Positions 27,716 through 37,142 of a DNA stretch of 64,000 bases are shown piece by piece. Positions within the stretch are counted from its first letter, which is position 1, and each line of letters starts with the position of its first letter. The notes below the pieces were generated by a model, which saw only the letters and a list, made by a program, of their open reading frames with translations, was not told the origin of the DNA and made no database searches. The position numbers and the translations under genes are program-made. The stretch is from Marinobacter szutsaonensis (GTDB lineage: Bacteria > Pseudomonadota > Gammaproteobacteria > Pseudomonadales > Oleiphilaceae): contig NZ_BAAAFC010000001.1 in the NCBI RefSeq assembly GCF_039523335.1, forward strand, positions 1 through 64,000, read 5' to 3'.

Positions 27716-28078
27716 ATGAAATCAATGAAGTTTCTTGTTGCTGGACTGATGGCCCTGATGCCGGCACTGGCTATGGCCCAGGATCCCGCAGCCCAGGGCA
27801 TGGGTGTGATGGGGCAGGTGATCTTCTTCGCCGGCTTTATCCTGATTTTCTACTTCCTGATCTGGCGCCCCCAGTCCAAGCGTGCCAAGGAGCACAAGGC
27901 GCTGATGTCCGGCCTGAACAAGGGTGATGAGGTTGTTACTTCCGGTGGTGTTGCCGGCAAGATCACCAAGGTGACTGATGACTTCATCGTGGTCGAAGTA
28001 GCCGACAACGTCGAAATCAAGGTTCAGAAGGTTGCCGTTGCTGCAGCCCTGCCGAAAGGTACCCTGAAGGATATCTGA
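27716..28078 (+). CDS. yajC: Preprotein translocase subunit YajC
   Basis: This 120-residue protein has a cleavable-looking hydrophobic leader (about 4-20), a second helix 'VIFFAGFILIFYFLIWRPQ' at 35-53 and then the conserved 'SKRAKEHKALMSGLNKGDEVVTSGGVAGKI', the YajC signature. It associates with SecDF in the inner membrane and assists protein export. GGAGAG precedes its ATG. secD follows after 97 bases that contain a small GC-rich hairpin at about 28143-28163. Confidence 0.94.
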   Translation: MKSMKFLVAGLMALMPALAMAQDPAAQGMGVMGQVIFFAGFILIFYFLIWRPQSKRAKEHKALMSGLNKGDEVVTSGGVAGKITKVTDDFIVVEVADNVEIKVQKVAVAAALPKGTLKDI

Positions 28079-28175
28079 TCCAGGTGAGGCTATCTGCCTT
28101 CCCAGGAACCTGCCTGTCTGATTCTTTCTGGCTGACAACCAAGGCCGGCCCCCGGGCCGGCTATTAAGGGAACCC

Positions 28176-30053
28176 ATGCTGAACAAGTACCCGCTCTGGA
28201 AAAACCTGGTTATCCTGGTCGCGCTCGTGATCGGGTTTATCTACGCTCTGCCCAACCTTTTCCCCGATGATTACGCCATCCAGATCACCGGCGCCCGCAG
28301 CAGCACCGAAGTCAATGAACGTGTGTTGGAACGTGCGGTCCAGTCTCTGGAAGCCGAAGGCATCACGGTGAAGAGCAGCTCCCTGCAAGATCGTGATGCC
28401 CTGATCCGCCTGACCAGCTCCGATGACCAGCTCAAGGCCCGCCCGACCGTCCAGCAGGCGCTGGGCAACGAATACCTGGTGGCATTGAACATGGCCGCGT
28501 CCACTCCGGACTGGCTGAAAGCCGTCGGTGCCGGACCCATGAAGCTGGGTCTGGATTTGCGAGGTGGTGTGCACTTCCTCCTTGAAGTGGACATGGATAC
28601 GGCGCTGCAGCAGCGGCTGGAGGCCATGTCCAGCCAGATCAAGCGGGAATTGCGTGAAGAGCGGGTTCGCTATCGCGGTGGCGATGTTGATGCGGGTGAC
28701 AGACAGATCGTTCTGAGTTTCCGGGATGAGGGTTCCCGTACAGAAGCCTTTGATATGGTCCGGGACCAGTACAATGAGTTTCTGATGGACGAACAGACCG
28801 AAGGTGATGAGTTCCTTCTGGTGCTGTCCCTGTCCGAAGAGGAAGTCAAGAATATCCAGGAGTATGCCCTCGAGCAGAACCTGACCACGATCCGCAACCG
28901 GGTGAACGAGCTGGGTGTCGCGGAGCCGCTGGTCCAGCGTCAGGGCACTGATCGCATTATCGTCGAATTGCCCGGTGTGCAGGATACTGCCCAGGCCAAG
29001 CGGGTTCTCGGTGCTACAGCCAACCTGGAATTCCGCATGGAAGCCAGGCAGGATGCGCCGGCCAGCGAAACCGAGCAGTACAGTTTCCGGGACAACCCCC
29101 AGCGTACGGCCCGGCTTGAGCGCGATGTCATCGCCACCGGTAACAATGTGGCCAATGCCCAGCAGGCGTTCGACGAGAACGGCCAGCCTCAGGTCAACAT
29201 CACCATGGACTCCGTGGGCGGTGACCTGATGAACCGGGCAACCCGTAATGCCATTGGCCGCCGGATGGCCGTGCTGTTCATCGAATACCGGACCGAGACT
29301 GAAAGCCAGATGGTGGACGGTGAGCCCACCATGGTCGAGAAGCGGGTTGTGGAGAAGGGAATCATCAGCCTGGCAACCGTCCAGTCTGCCCTTGGTAGCA
29401 GCTTCCGGATTACCGGCCTCGATTCCATTCCGGAAGCAGCCGAGCTTGCACTGTTGTTGCGTGCCGGTGCCCTGGCGGCTCCCATGTATTTTGTGCAGGA
29501 GCGGACCATCGGGCCAAGCCTTGGTCAGAAGAACATCGATGCCGGCGTGATGTCGGTGGCACTCGGCTTCGGTCTGGTGTTGCTGTACATGATTGTGTAT
29601 TACCGCGGGTTCGGTCTGATTGCCAACGTTTCGCTGACTCTCAACCTGATGTTGCTGATTGCCTGCATGTCCATCCTTTCCGCGACACTCACGCTGCCGG
29701 GTATTGCCGGTATCGTTTTGACCGTTGGTATGGCGGTGGATGCGAATGTGCTGATCTTCGAGCGAATACGTGAAGAGCTGAAGGCCGGGGTGGCGCCGCA
29801 ACTGGCCATCAATGCCGGTTATTCGCGGGCTTTCGTCTCGATCTTTGATGCCAACATCACCACACTGCTGGTCGCGGTGATCCTGTTCGCCATGGGCTCC
29901 GGCCCGGTCAAGGGCTTCGCCGTCACCCTGTGCATCGGTATTCTCACCTCGATGTTCTCCGGGCTGATGGTCAGTCGCAGCATCGTGAACCTTGTGTATG
30001 GCCGTCGGAAGATCGAAAAGCTGTCGATTGGAGGGAAGCTGGCAAATGTCTGA
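28176..30053 (+). CDS. secD: Protein translocase subunit SecD
   Basis: This 625-residue protein begins with a single N-terminal helix (about 8-27), carries a large periplasmic domain containing 'GLDLRGGVHFLLEVDMD' at about 125-141, and ends with five helices from about 455. 'GMAVDANVLIFERIREEL' at about 519-536 is the conserved RND-type segment with the functional aspartate of helix 4. With SecF it uses the proton gradient to pull translocating proteins into the periplasm. secF starts inside its last codons. Confidence 0.95.
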   Translation: MLNKYPLWKNLVILVALVIGFIYALPNLFPDDYAIQITGARSSTEVNERVLERAVQSLEAEGITVKSSSLQDRDALIRLTSSDDQLKARPTVQQALGNEYLVALNMAASTPDWLKAVGAGPMKLGLDLRGGVHFLLEVDMDTALQQRLEAMSSQIKRELREERVRYRGGDVDAGDRQIVLSFRDEGSRTEAFDMVRDQYNEFLMDEQTEGDEFLLVLSLSEEEVKNIQEYALEQNLTTIRNRVNELGVAEPLVQRQGTDRIIVELPGVQDTAQAKRVLGATANLEFRMEARQDAPASETEQYSFRDNPQRTARLERDVIATGNNVANAQQAFDENGQPQVNITMDSVGGDLMNRATRNAIGRRMAVLFIEYRTETESQMVDGEPTMVEKRVVEKGIISLATVQSALGSSFRITGLDSIPEAAELALLLRAGALAAPMYFVQERTIGPSLGQKNIDAGVMSVALGFGLVLLYMIVYYRGFGLIANVSLTLNLMLLIACMSILSATLTLPGIAGIVLTVGMAVDANVLIFERIREELKAGVAPQLAINAGYSRAFVSIFDANITTLLVAVILFAMGSGPVKGFAVTLCIGILTSMFSGLMVSRSIVNLVYGRRKIEKLSIGGKLANV

Positions 30054-30999
30054 GCTGGAGAAGAAACCGTTTGATTTTATGGGGTTCCGGAAGGCTGCTT
30101 CCGTCCTCTCCATTGCGCTGATTATTGCCTCGATTGCCTTGCTGGCGGTTCGTGGCCTGAACCTGGGCATGGATTTTACCGGGGGCACGTCGGTCGAGTT
30201 CGAATATACCGAAGCGCCGTCCCTGGACAACATCCGTGGCCAGCTGGATGAGGCCGGCTTTGACAATTTCGTGGTCCAGAACTTCGGTTCCGATACCACG
30301 ATCCTGATCCGTCTGGCGGAAGCAGGTAATGATGAGCTTGCCGTCGAGGTCGCTGATGCCCTTCAGAAGGGTGGTGCGGAGTTCGAGCTGATCAGCTCCG
30401 AGTTCATCGGCTCCCAGGTGGGTGAGCAGCTGAAAGAAGACAGTGGTCTGGGCCTGTTGCTGGCTCTGGCGGTCGTACTCATCTATGTAGGTATGCGCTT
30501 CCAGTTCAAGTTCGGTATCGCCTCGGTGATCCCGCTGGCCCATGATGTGATCATTGTTCTGGGTATATTCGCGCTGTTCCAGTGGACCTTCGATCTGACC
30601 GTGCTGGCCGCCTTGCTGGCCGTGATCGGCTACTCCCTGAACGACACCATCGTTGTGGCAGACCGCATCCGGGAGAATTTCCGTAAGATGCGCGTCGGGG
30701 ACGCCTGGGACATCATCAACACCTCGATTCACCAGACCATCAGCCGGACCATCAACACGTCCGGTACCACGTTGGTGGTGCTGTTCGCGCTCTACCTGTT
30801 CGGTGGTGAGGCGATCAATAACTTTGCGCTGGCGTTGATTATCGGTGTTCTGGTGGGTACTTATTCCTCCATCTATGTCTCTGCCAACCTGCTGATCGCG
30901 CTCGGTGTGTCCCGCGAGGACATGATGCTGCCGGCGAAGGAAGGTGCCGCCGGGCAGGAAGAAGAGGAAGAGCCGCCCGAATGGCTTAACCGGATGTAA
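30046..30999 (+). CDS. secF: Protein translocase subunit SecF
   Basis: This 317-residue partner of SecD begins with MSELEKKPFDFMGFRKAASVL, has a first helix at about 17-36, the signature 'LNLGMDFTGGTSVEFEY', and five further helices including 'YSLNDTIVVADRIRENFRKM' at about 198-217 with the conserved aspartate. ATG at 30046 overlaps the secD stop by eight bases and is preceded by GGAGGGAAG, so the longer upstream frame was rejected. The C-terminus is acidic (EEEEEPPEW). Confidence 0.95.
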   Translation: MSELEKKPFDFMGFRKAASVLSIALIIASIALLAVRGLNLGMDFTGGTSVEFEYTEAPSLDNIRGQLDEAGFDNFVVQNFGSDTTILIRLAEAGNDELAVEVADALQKGGAEFELISSEFIGSQVGEQLKEDSGLGLLLALAVVLIYVGMRFQFKFGIASVIPLAHDVIIVLGIFALFQWTFDLTVLAALLAVIGYSLNDTIVVADRIRENFRKMRVGDAWDIINTSIHQTISRTINTSGTTLVVLFALYLFGGEAINNFALALIIGVLVGTYSSIYVSANLLIALGVSREDMMLPAKEGAAGQEEEEEPPEWLNRM

Positions 31000-31012
31000 A
31001 TATCTCCGGCCA

Positions 31013-31051
31013 TAAAAAAAACCGCCACTCCGAGGAGTTGGCGGTTTTTTT
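31013..31051. terminator. Bidirectional terminator between secF and suhB
   Basis: AAAAAAACCGCCA and TGGCGGTTTTTTT form a stem around CTCCGAGGAGT, with T-tracts on both strands, between two convergent genes. Confidence 0.9.
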
Positions 31052-31071
31052 GTGCCTTGCCGAAGTGTCGT

Positions 31072-31884
31072 TCAGCGCGGCAGGCGGCCCCGGAAGGGAT
31101 GCAGGGTTTTCAATACTTCCCGGAACAGTTTCGGGTTGGCCACGACCAGCTGCCGAGCGTTCTCGGTAGAAGGGTTGCCGGAGAAGTCGCCGGTCAATGC
31201 CCCGGATTCCATGGCCAGGGTCACGCCCAGGTCCATATCGGCAGCTTCCGGGCGGAAGATGATGGCAGCATCCAGGCTGCCGGAGGCAACCCGCGCAATA
31301 TCCAGCACCACGCAGCCGGAACTGCGGAACATGGCTGAATCGTGGGCAACGACCGCGGCCATCTCACCCCAAAGTTGCGAGTTCTCGCTCTTGCGCGCCT
31401 GGTCCAGCAGGTTGGTCGCAACCGCAGCCTTGTCGATCTGCCTGATTTCCGACGTACGTACCCGGCGACTGTTCAGGGCTGCGCCGTGACCCCGGGACGC
31501 GGAATATTCCTCGCCGGTAATCGGGTTCACGATTAGCAGGTTCTCGGTGCGGTTGTTCCGCTTCTGGGACAGGGCCAGGACGAAGTCCGGGATGCCACGG
31601 AGGAAGTTTTCACGACCCAACACCGGAAAGATGTGCCAGCTCTTCTCGCTGGTGCCGGCGCTGGTTTCGTTCAGCGGAGCAATCGTGTGGTCCTTGTAGG
31701 ACTTCTCGAGCTGCTCCTTGAAATTGTCATAAATGGACTGCTCAACCCGATCCAGCTGGCGGCGACGTTCGCTCTCGTCCTTGCCGTTGGGTTCCTGGCG
31801 CTCGAAATGGGCTTTCAGGTAGTCGGACCCCTGACGCGCAACGCGCAGGGCCATTTTGATTGCTGGTTGCATCTGAGTGTTCAT
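31072..31884 (-). CDS. suhB: SuhB-like inositol monophosphatase family protein lacking the catalytic motif
   Basis: This 270-residue protein sits where suhB lies in Pseudomonas, divergent from trmJ-cysE-iscR, and keeps the family layout: 'MQPAIKMALRVARQGSDYLKAHFE' at the start, 'NFLRGIPDFVLALS' mid-protein and 'AMESGALTGDFSG' near the end. The metal-binding motif DPLDGTTN of active enzymes, following the W-x-I turn, is here FPVLGREN (W-H-I-FPVLGREN), so both catalytic aspartates are gone. Escherichia coli SuhB also acts in rRNA antitermination independently of phosphatase activity; a purely structural or regulatory role is inferred. ATG at 31884 was chosen by family length and start pattern. 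Confidence 0.82.
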   Translation of the reverse strand: MNTQMQPAIKMALRVARQGSDYLKAHFERQEPNGKDESERRRQLDRVEQSIYDNFKEQLEKSYKDHTIAPLNETSAGTSEKSWHIFPVLGRENFLRGIPDFVLALSQKRNNRTENLLIVNPITGEEYSASRGHGAALNSRRVRTSEIRQIDKAAVATNLLDQARKSENSQLWGEMAAVVAHDSAMFRSSGCVVLDIARVASGSLDAAIIFRPEAADMDLGVTLAMESGALTGDFSGNPSTENARQLVVANPKLFREVLKTLHPFRGRLPR

Positions 31885-32062
31885 TATCCAGGTGTGTGGA
31901 GGCCGGGTATGATAGCAAAAGATCACCCCCCTTGTATGTTTTTTGACTCCGGAATACCACGGATGGCAGCTAGTTACGGAATTTCCGGAGAGGTGGAAGG
32001 GTGGTGGTTCTGCTATCATGTCGCGCTTGGTTCACTCTGCAGACAGAAACAGGCTTTTGACC

Positions 32063-32929
32063 ATGCACAAACCCGCGCTCCCCCTGGAAGGCACGGACAG
32101 CTATAACGACCGGATCCGCATTGTTCTGGTGGAAACTTCCCACTCGGGAAACATTGGCGCGGTCGCTCGGGCCATGAAGAACATGGGGCTGGGGAACCTG
32201 TGGCTGGTCAATCCGAAATCCTTTCCTGATGAAGCCTCCTACGCCCGCGCCGCCGGTGCCTCGGATGTGCTCGACCGTGCGCAGGTAGTCGGCAGCCTGG
32301 AAGAGGCCATTGACGATTGCGTACTGGTGATGGGCACCAGTGCCCGTGGCCGCAGGGTGCCCTGGCCGGTGATGCCGCCGCCCGAAGCGGCCAAAACTGC
32401 ATCGGAGGCGTCTGCCGGTGGCAGCGTTGCGCTGGTGTTCGGGCGTGAGAGTAACGGTCTGAGTAATGACGAACTCCAGCATTGTCACCACCACATCCAT
32501 ATCCCGTCGAACCCGGAATACAGCTCCCTGAATCTGGCCATGGCGGTACAGGTGATGTGTTACGAATTGCGGATGCTTTACCTTCGTAACCTTGAAGGAG
32601 GCGAGGGGAGCCCATACCTCAAGCCCATGTCGGCACCGGGCGATGCCGGTTGGGATGTTTCTCCGGCTTCGGTCAGGGATGTGGAAGGGTTCTTCGGCCA
32701 TCTCGAACAGATGCTGGTGGACGTGGAGTTTCACCGCCGCGAGAATCCGCGCCAGCTGATGACCCGCTTGCGGAGGCTGTTCCAGCGGGCCAGACTTGAT
32801 CAGATGGAAGTCAACATTCTCCGTGGCATCCTGACGGCGGCCCAGAAAGCTGCCGGCAAGGCACCAAATCAACGCCAATCCACCGATGGCGAGTCATCGG
32901 CGACGGGACAGGAAGAAGGCCATGTTTGA
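32063..32929 (+). CDS. trmJ: tRNA (cytidine/uridine-2'-O-)-methyltransferase TrmJ
   Basis: This 288-residue SPOUT methyltransferase has '[35 protein letters not shown]' near the N-terminus and the knot motifs '[17 protein letters not shown]' and '[25 protein letters not shown]'. It methylates the ribose at position 32 of tRNAs using S-adenosylmethionine. The first conserved residues follow the ATG at 32063, so the longer frame from 31943 was rejected. Its end overlaps cysE by eight bases, and it is divergent from suhB across 178 bases. Confidence 0.93.
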   Translation: MHKPALPLEGTDSYNDRIRIVLVETSHSGNIGAVARAMKNMGLGNLWLVNPKSFPDEASYARAAGASDVLDRAQVVGSLEEAIDDCVLVMGTSARGRRVPWPVMPPPEAAKTASEASAGGSVALVFGRESNGLSNDELQHCHHHIHIPSNPEYSSLNLAMAVQVMCYELRMLYLRNLEGGEGSPYLKPMSAPGDAGWDVSPASVRDVEGFFGHLEQMLVDVEFHRRENPRQLMTRLRRLFQRARLDQMEVNILRGILTAAQKAAGKAPNQRQSTDGESSATGQEEGHV

Positions 32930-33695
32930 ACAACTGAGGGAAGACATTAACAGTGTTTTTCACCGGGATCCGGCGGCGCGGAACACGTTCGAGGTTCTCA
33001 CCAATTACCCGGGCCTCCATGCTTTGCTGTTTCACCGATTTGCCCACTGGCTCTGGAAGCTGGGGCTGAAGTGGCTTGCCCGCACGGTATCAACCCTGGC
33101 CCGCTGGTTCACCGGCATCGAGATCCATCCCGGGGCGACCATCGGCCGCCGGTTCTTTATCGACCATGGCATGGGCGTGGTCATCGGTGAGACCACGGTT
33201 ATTGGCGATGATGTCACCCTTTACCAGGGCGTTACCCTCGGAGGCACCAGCTGGAACAAGGGCAAGCGCCATCCGACTATCGGAGATGGTGTCGTTGTTG
33301 GCGCAGGTGCCAAGATTCTCGGGCCATTCGAAGTGGGTGCGGGGGCCAAAATTGGTTCCAACTCGGTGGTCACCAAGGCAGTGCCTGAAGGTGCCACGGT
33401 GGTTGGCATACCGGGGCGAGTGATTGTCAAGCGCAAGTCCGAAGACGATGTCCGCCGCAAGGAGATGGAAGAACGTATGGGCTTCGATGCCTACGGGGTT
33501 ACCGAGGAAATGCCAGACCCGGTGGCGAGGGCCATGCGTGCTCTGCTGGATCACATGCACGCGGTCGATGACCGTATCGAGAACATGTGCAAGGCCATCC
33601 GGAAGGTTAACAGTGAATACCAGAATGGCGAACTGCCGCCGCTGGATGAAGAGGACTTTGACTGCGTCCGGGATGACACGGATACGCGGGGTTGA
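32922..33695 (+). CDS. cysE: Serine O-acetyltransferase
   Basis: This 257-residue enzyme makes O-acetylserine, the carbon precursor of cysteine. After a helical N-terminal region ('[41 protein letters not shown]') it has the left-handed beta-helix, with '[41 protein letters not shown]' and repeated hexapeptides up to about residue 170. It then has a C-terminal extension of some 85 residues. The ATG lies inside the end of trmJ. Its place just before iscR-iscS links cysteine supply to sulfur transfer. Confidence 0.94.
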   Translation: MFEQLREDINSVFHRDPAARNTFEVLTNYPGLHALLFHRFAHWLWKLGLKWLARTVSTLARWFTGIEIHPGATIGRRFFIDHGMGVVIGETTVIGDDVTLYQGVTLGGTSWNKGKRHPTIGDGVVVGAGAKILGPFEVGAGAKIGSNSVVTKAVPEGATVVGIPGRVIVKRKSEDDVRRKEMEERMGFDAYGVTEEMPDPVARAMRALLDHMHAVDDRIENMCKAIRKVNSEYQNGELPPLDEEDFDCVRDDTDTRG

Positions 33696-33728
33696 ATACT
33701 TGACTGAATTACTTGGTCAATTCATACT
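33696..33728 (+). promoter_or_regulatory. iscR promoter with type 1 IscR site
   Basis: TTGACT at 33700-33705 and CATACT at 33723-33728 are spaced by 17 bases. The stretch 33696-33720 begins ATACTTGACTGAATTA, matching the first half of the IscR type 1 consensus (ATASYYGACTRWWWYA) exactly, while the second half is diverged. The overlap with the -35 box fits autorepression by [2Fe-2S]-IscR. Confidence 0.65.
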
Positions 33729-33772
33729 CGCACCTGTTAATCGAGATTCATTCCCGTCGCGGGGCTGATGCC

Positions 33773-34270
33773 ATGAAACTGACCACCAAAGGCCGCTATG
33801 CTGTTACGGCGATGTTGGACCTGGCCCTTCACGGGGATCAGGGGCCGGTCAGTCTGGCGGATATATCGTCCCGGCAGGAAATCTCGCTATCCTACCTGGA
33901 ACAGCTGTTCTCCCGTCTGCGCCGGCAGAAACTGGTTGTCAGCATCCGTGGCCCCGGCGGTGGTTACCGCCTGAGCCGTGATGCCGATCGCGTCTATATC
34001 GCCGAGGTGGTGGATGCGGTCAGTGAGTCCCTTGATACCACGCGTTGTGGCAACAAGGGCGACTGCCAGAATGGGGAGAAGTGCCTTACCCACCATCTCT
34101 GGTCTGATCTGAGCAATCAGATTCATCAGTTCCTCAGCGAAATCAGTCTCGGGGACCTGATGAAGAAACATGAAATCCGTCAGGTTGCGGATCGTCAGAA
34201 CCGTCGCCAGGACGGCAAGGATTCTGAAACCATCAACACCGACCGTCTGACCGACCAGGCGCCGGCCTGA
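33773..34270 (+). CDS. iscR: Fe-S cluster-responsive regulator IscR
   Basis: This 165-residue Rrf2-family regulator has a winged helix at residues 1-75 ('[20 protein letters not shown]') and the cluster ligands C92, C98, C104 and H107 in the same positions as Escherichia coli IscR. It senses [2Fe-2S] status and represses its own operon when clustered. ATG at 33773 gives the family start; the frame reaching back to 33713 was rejected. Only iscS follows it here, so the operon it would normally control is truncated. Confidence 0.95.
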   Translation: MKLTTKGRYAVTAMLDLALHGDQGPVSLADISSRQEISLSYLEQLFSRLRRQKLVVSIRGPGGGYRLSRDADRVYIAEVVDAVSESLDTTRCGNKGDCQNGEKCLTHHLWSDLSNQIHQFLSEISLGDLMKKHEIRQVADRQNRRQDGKDSETINTDRLTDQAPA

Positions 34271-34291
34271 TACAGAACGTTCTTACATATC

Positions 34292-35440
34292 ATGAAAAAG
34301 CCCGTATATCTGGATTACGCGGCCACGACGCCCGTTGATCCCGTCGTTGCCGACGAAATGGCCAAATACCTCACGCTTGATGGTGTATTTGGAAACCCGG
34401 CTTCCCGCTCCCATGCCTATGGCTGGCAGGCCGAGGCGGCTGTTGAAGCTGCCCGCCGGCAGGTCGCGGACCTGATCTCCGCCGATCCCAGGGAGATTGT
34501 CTGGACCTCCGGTGCCACCGAATCCGACAACCTGGCGATCAAGGGTGCGGTAGGCGATCGCAGGGATGTTCATGTCATCACCTCGAAGATCGAGCACAAG
34601 GCCGTTATCGACACCTGCAAATGGCTCGAAGGCCGGGGCGTGGAAGTGACCTGGCTCGATCCTGATCCGGACGGGCGGATTCCGCCGGAGCGGGTCATCA
34701 AGGCGCTCCGGGAAAACACGGTTCTGGTCAGCCTGATGATGGTGAATAACGAATTGGGCTGCATTACCGATGTCGCTGCGATTGGCGCAGAACTGCGTGA
34801 ACGGGGAGTGCTGTTCCATGTGGACGCCGCGCAGGCTGCCGGCAAGATGCCCATTGACCTGAACCAGACCCCGGTGGACCTGTTGTCTTTGTCCGGGCAC
34901 AAGGTTTACGGCCCCAAGGGCATTGGTGCGTTGTATGTGCGCCGGTCCCCGGATGTGAGGGTTGAGGCCCAGATTCACGGCGGAGGCCACGAACGGGGAA
35001 TGCGTTCCGGCACGCTTCCGACTCACCAGATTGTGGGCATGGGCAAAGCCTTTGCGATGGCCGCGGAAGGGCTTGAAGCGGAGATGGCGCGGCTCGAATC
35101 CCTGCGTACCGCCTTCCTGAAAGGCATGGAAGGTCTGGAAGGGGTAACGGTGAATGGCAGCGAATCCCATCGTGTGCCGGGCCTGGTCAATCTTTCGTTT
35201 GACGGTGTGGAGGCGGAGTCGCTGATGCTTGGCCTGCGGGACCTTGCGGTTTCTTCCGGATCTGCGTGTTCTTCGGCAACCATCGAGCCCTCTTTTGTGT
35301 TGCGAGGCATCGGTCTGAGCGACGAAGAGGCGCACCGGGCACTGCGTTTTTCCATGGGGCGTTTCACCACCGAGGAGGAAGTGGCCTTTGCCAGTTCGCA
35401 AATCGTTGATGTCGCTAGCCGCCTGCGCTCAGTGCGGTAG
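34292..35440 (+). CDS. iscS: Cysteine desulfurase IscS, short C-terminus
   Basis: This 382-residue pyridoxal-phosphate enzyme takes sulfur from cysteine for Fe-S clusters and tRNA thiolation. H102, K204 (cofactor lysine in SGHKVYG) and C326 (active loop SSGSACSSA) correspond to H104, K206 and C328 of the 404-residue Escherichia coli protein. The alignment is short only at the C-terminus: it stops at ...ASRLRSVR and lacks about 20 residues, including the tail that helps dock IscU. ndk follows instead of iscU. It starts 21 bases after iscR and is probably co-transcribed with it. Confidence 0.93.
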   Translation: MKKPVYLDYAATTPVDPVVADEMAKYLTLDGVFGNPASRSHAYGWQAEAAVEAARRQVADLISADPREIVWTSGATESDNLAIKGAVGDRRDVHVITSKIEHKAVIDTCKWLEGRGVEVTWLDPDPDGRIPPERVIKALRENTVLVSLMMVNNELGCITDVAAIGAELRERGVLFHVDAAQAAGKMPIDLNQTPVDLLSLSGHKVYGPKGIGALYVRRSPDVRVEAQIHGGGHERGMRSGTLPTHQIVGMGKAFAMAAEGLEAEMARLESLRTAFLKGMEGLEGVTVNGSESHRVPGLVNLSFDGVEAESLMLGLRDLAVSSGSACSSATIEPSFVLRGIGLSDEEAHRALRFSMGRFTTEEEVAFASSQIVDVASRLRSVR

Positions 35441-35466
35441 GCAGTAGCCCCCGGACTGCGTATAAT
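35438..35466 (+). promoter_or_regulatory. Promoter of ndk
   Basis: A perfect TATAAT at 35461-35466 lies 17 bases after TAGGCA (35438-35443), about 44 bases before the ndk ATG. Confidence 0.6.
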
Positions 35467-35509
35467 CGCAGGCCAGAATTTTTAACCCGAACCATACTGG
35501 AGATTTACC

Positions 35510-35938
35510 ATGGCAAACGAGCGCACGCTCTCTATCATCAAACCCGACGCAGTCGCCAAGAACGTGATCGGCGAAATCTACAGCCGTTTCGAGAAGGCTG
35601 GTCTGCAGATTGTTGCCGCCAAGATGATGCACCTGACCCAGGAGCAGGCTGAAGGCTTCTACGCTGAGCACAAAGAGCGTCCGTTCTTTAACGACCTGGT
35701 TGCGTTCATGACTTCCGGTCCGGTTGTGGTTCAGGTTCTGGAAGGCGAAGGTGCCATCCTGAAGAACCGTGACCTGATGGGTGCCACCAACCCGAAGGAA
35801 GCCGATGCTGGCACCATCCGCGCCGATTTCGCATCTTCCATCGATGCCAACGCCGTTCACGGCTCTGATTCCTCGGCTTCTGCCGAGCGCGAAATCGCCT
35901 ATTTCTTCAATGACAACGAGATCTGCCCGCGCGGCTGA
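35510..35938 (+). CDS. ndk: Nucleoside diphosphate kinase
   Basis: This 142-residue enzyme balances nucleoside triphosphates. It has '[25 protein letters not shown]' at the start, and the active-site region '[21 protein letters not shown]' with the phospho-histidine H117. The length is normal for proteobacterial enzymes. GGAGA precedes the ATG, and a clear sigma-70 promoter lies upstream. In pseudomonads it closes the isc gene cluster, which helps date the deletion between iscS and ndk. Confidence 0.96.
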   Translation: MANERTLSIIKPDAVAKNVIGEIYSRFEKAGLQIVAAKMMHLTQEQAEGFYAEHKERPFFNDLVAFMTSGPVVVQVLEGEGAILKNRDLMGATNPKEADAGTIRADFASSIDANAVHGSDSSASAEREIAYFFNDNEICPRG

Positions 35939-35949
35939 TCGAGTTGTAA

Positions 35950-35970
35950 GGGGCAGCCAGTGGCTGCCCC
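35950..35970 (+). terminator. Stem-loop after ndk
   Basis: A perfect 10-base stem GGGGCAGCCA / TGGCTGCCCC with a one-base centre lies 12 bases past the ndk stop. It has no long T-tract, so termination may be partial and rlmN may be read through. Confidence 0.5.
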
Positions 35971-35998
35971 GAATTGGTTATTTGATCGAGGTTATGAA

Positions 35999-37111
35999 AT
36001 GACAGCTGCTGCTGAGAAAACCAATTTGCTGGGGATGCCGAAGGCCAAGCTTGAGGCTTTCTTCGAGACCCTCGGCGAGAAGCGCTTCCGTGCGCAGCAG
36101 GTGCTGCAGTGGATCCACCAGCGCGGTGTGGATGACTTCGACCAAATGACTAATATGAGCAAGGCGCTCCGGGAAAAACTCAAGGAAGTGGCCGAGGTTC
36201 GCGGGCCCGAAGTGGTCTATGACGAAACGTCCAAAGATGGCACCCGTAAATGGGTTATGCGCATGGATAACGGCAACAGTGTCGAGACCGTGCTGATTCC
36301 CGATGGCGAACGGGGCACTCTGTGCGTGTCTTCCCAGATCGGTTGCAGTCTGGACTGCACCTTCTGTTCCACCGGCAAGCGCGGGTTCAACCGGAACCTG
36401 ACCGCGGCGGAGATCATCGGCCAGGTGTGGGTGGCCCGAAAGGCCTTCATGCCGTTCGACCCCAACGCCGACCGGCCGATCACCAATGTGGTGATGATGG
36501 GCATGGGTGAGCCGCTGCTCAACTTCGACAACGTCGTTGATGCCATGAACCTTATGATGGAGGACCTGGCTTACGGTATCTCCAAGCGCCGGGTGACTTT
36601 GAGCACCTCCGGTGTGGTGCCGGCATTGGACCGTCTGGGCGAGGTTACCGATGTTTCACTGGCCATTTCGCTCCATGCCCCCAATGATGAGTTGCGTAAC
36701 CAGTTGGTACCGTTGAATAAAAAGTACCCGATAGCGGAATTGCTCGCGGCAACGCGGCGGTATCTCAGCCGGCTGCCGGACAAGCGCAAGGCAACCATTG
36801 AGTACACCGTGATCGAGGGGATGAATGACCAGCCGGAACACGCCCGGCAATTGGCAGTCCTGCTGAAGGGGCTGCCCTGCAAGATCAATCTGATTCCTTT
36901 CAATCCGTTCCCGGAGAGTGATTTCCGGCGCCCGAGCATGAACGCCACCCGTCGGTTCCAGACTGTCCTCAACGAGGCAGGGTATATCGCCACCATCCGG
37001 ACTACCCGGGGTGATGATATCGATGCAGCCTGTGGGCAGCTCGTTGGCCGGGTCGAGGATCGTACCCGGCGCAGCCAGCGGTACATTGAGGTACAGCAGG
37101 TGAACCCCTGA
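35999..37111 (+). CDS. rlmN: Dual-specificity 23S rRNA/tRNA adenine-C2 methyltransferase
   Basis: This 370-residue radical SAM enzyme has the cluster cysteines C116, C120 and C123 ([12 protein letters not shown]) and the catalytic cysteine near the end in '[11 protein letters not shown]'. It methylates C2 of A2503 in 23S rRNA and A37 in some tRNAs. ATG at 35999 has GAGGTT upstream; an ATG five bases before it opens only ATG-AAA-TGA. It leads the rlmN-pilW-rodZ-ispG-hisS-yfgM-bamB-der gene string. Confidence 0.95.
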   Translation: MTAAAEKTNLLGMPKAKLEAFFETLGEKRFRAQQVLQWIHQRGVDDFDQMTNMSKALREKLKEVAEVRGPEVVYDETSKDGTRKWVMRMDNGNSVETVLIPDGERGTLCVSSQIGCSLDCTFCSTGKRGFNRNLTAAEIIGQVWVARKAFMPFDPNADRPITNVVMMGMGEPLLNFDNVVDAMNLMMEDLAYGISKRRVTLSTSGVVPALDRLGEVTDVSLAISLHAPNDELRNQLVPLNKKYPIAELLAATRRYLSRLPDKRKATIEYTVIEGMNDQPEHARQLAVLLKGLPCKINLIPFNPFPESDFRRPSMNATRRFQTVLNEAGYIATIRTTRGDDIDAACGQLVGRVEDRTRRSQRYIEVQQVNP

Positions 37112-37142
37112 TTCACAAACCAGATGCGAGGACTGCAGAACA

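Noticed and set aside
28164..30299. 711-codon - strand frame opposite secD and secF
   Set aside because: Composition is that of an antisense shadow (rich in H, Q, G) and the + strand encodes clear SecD and SecF.
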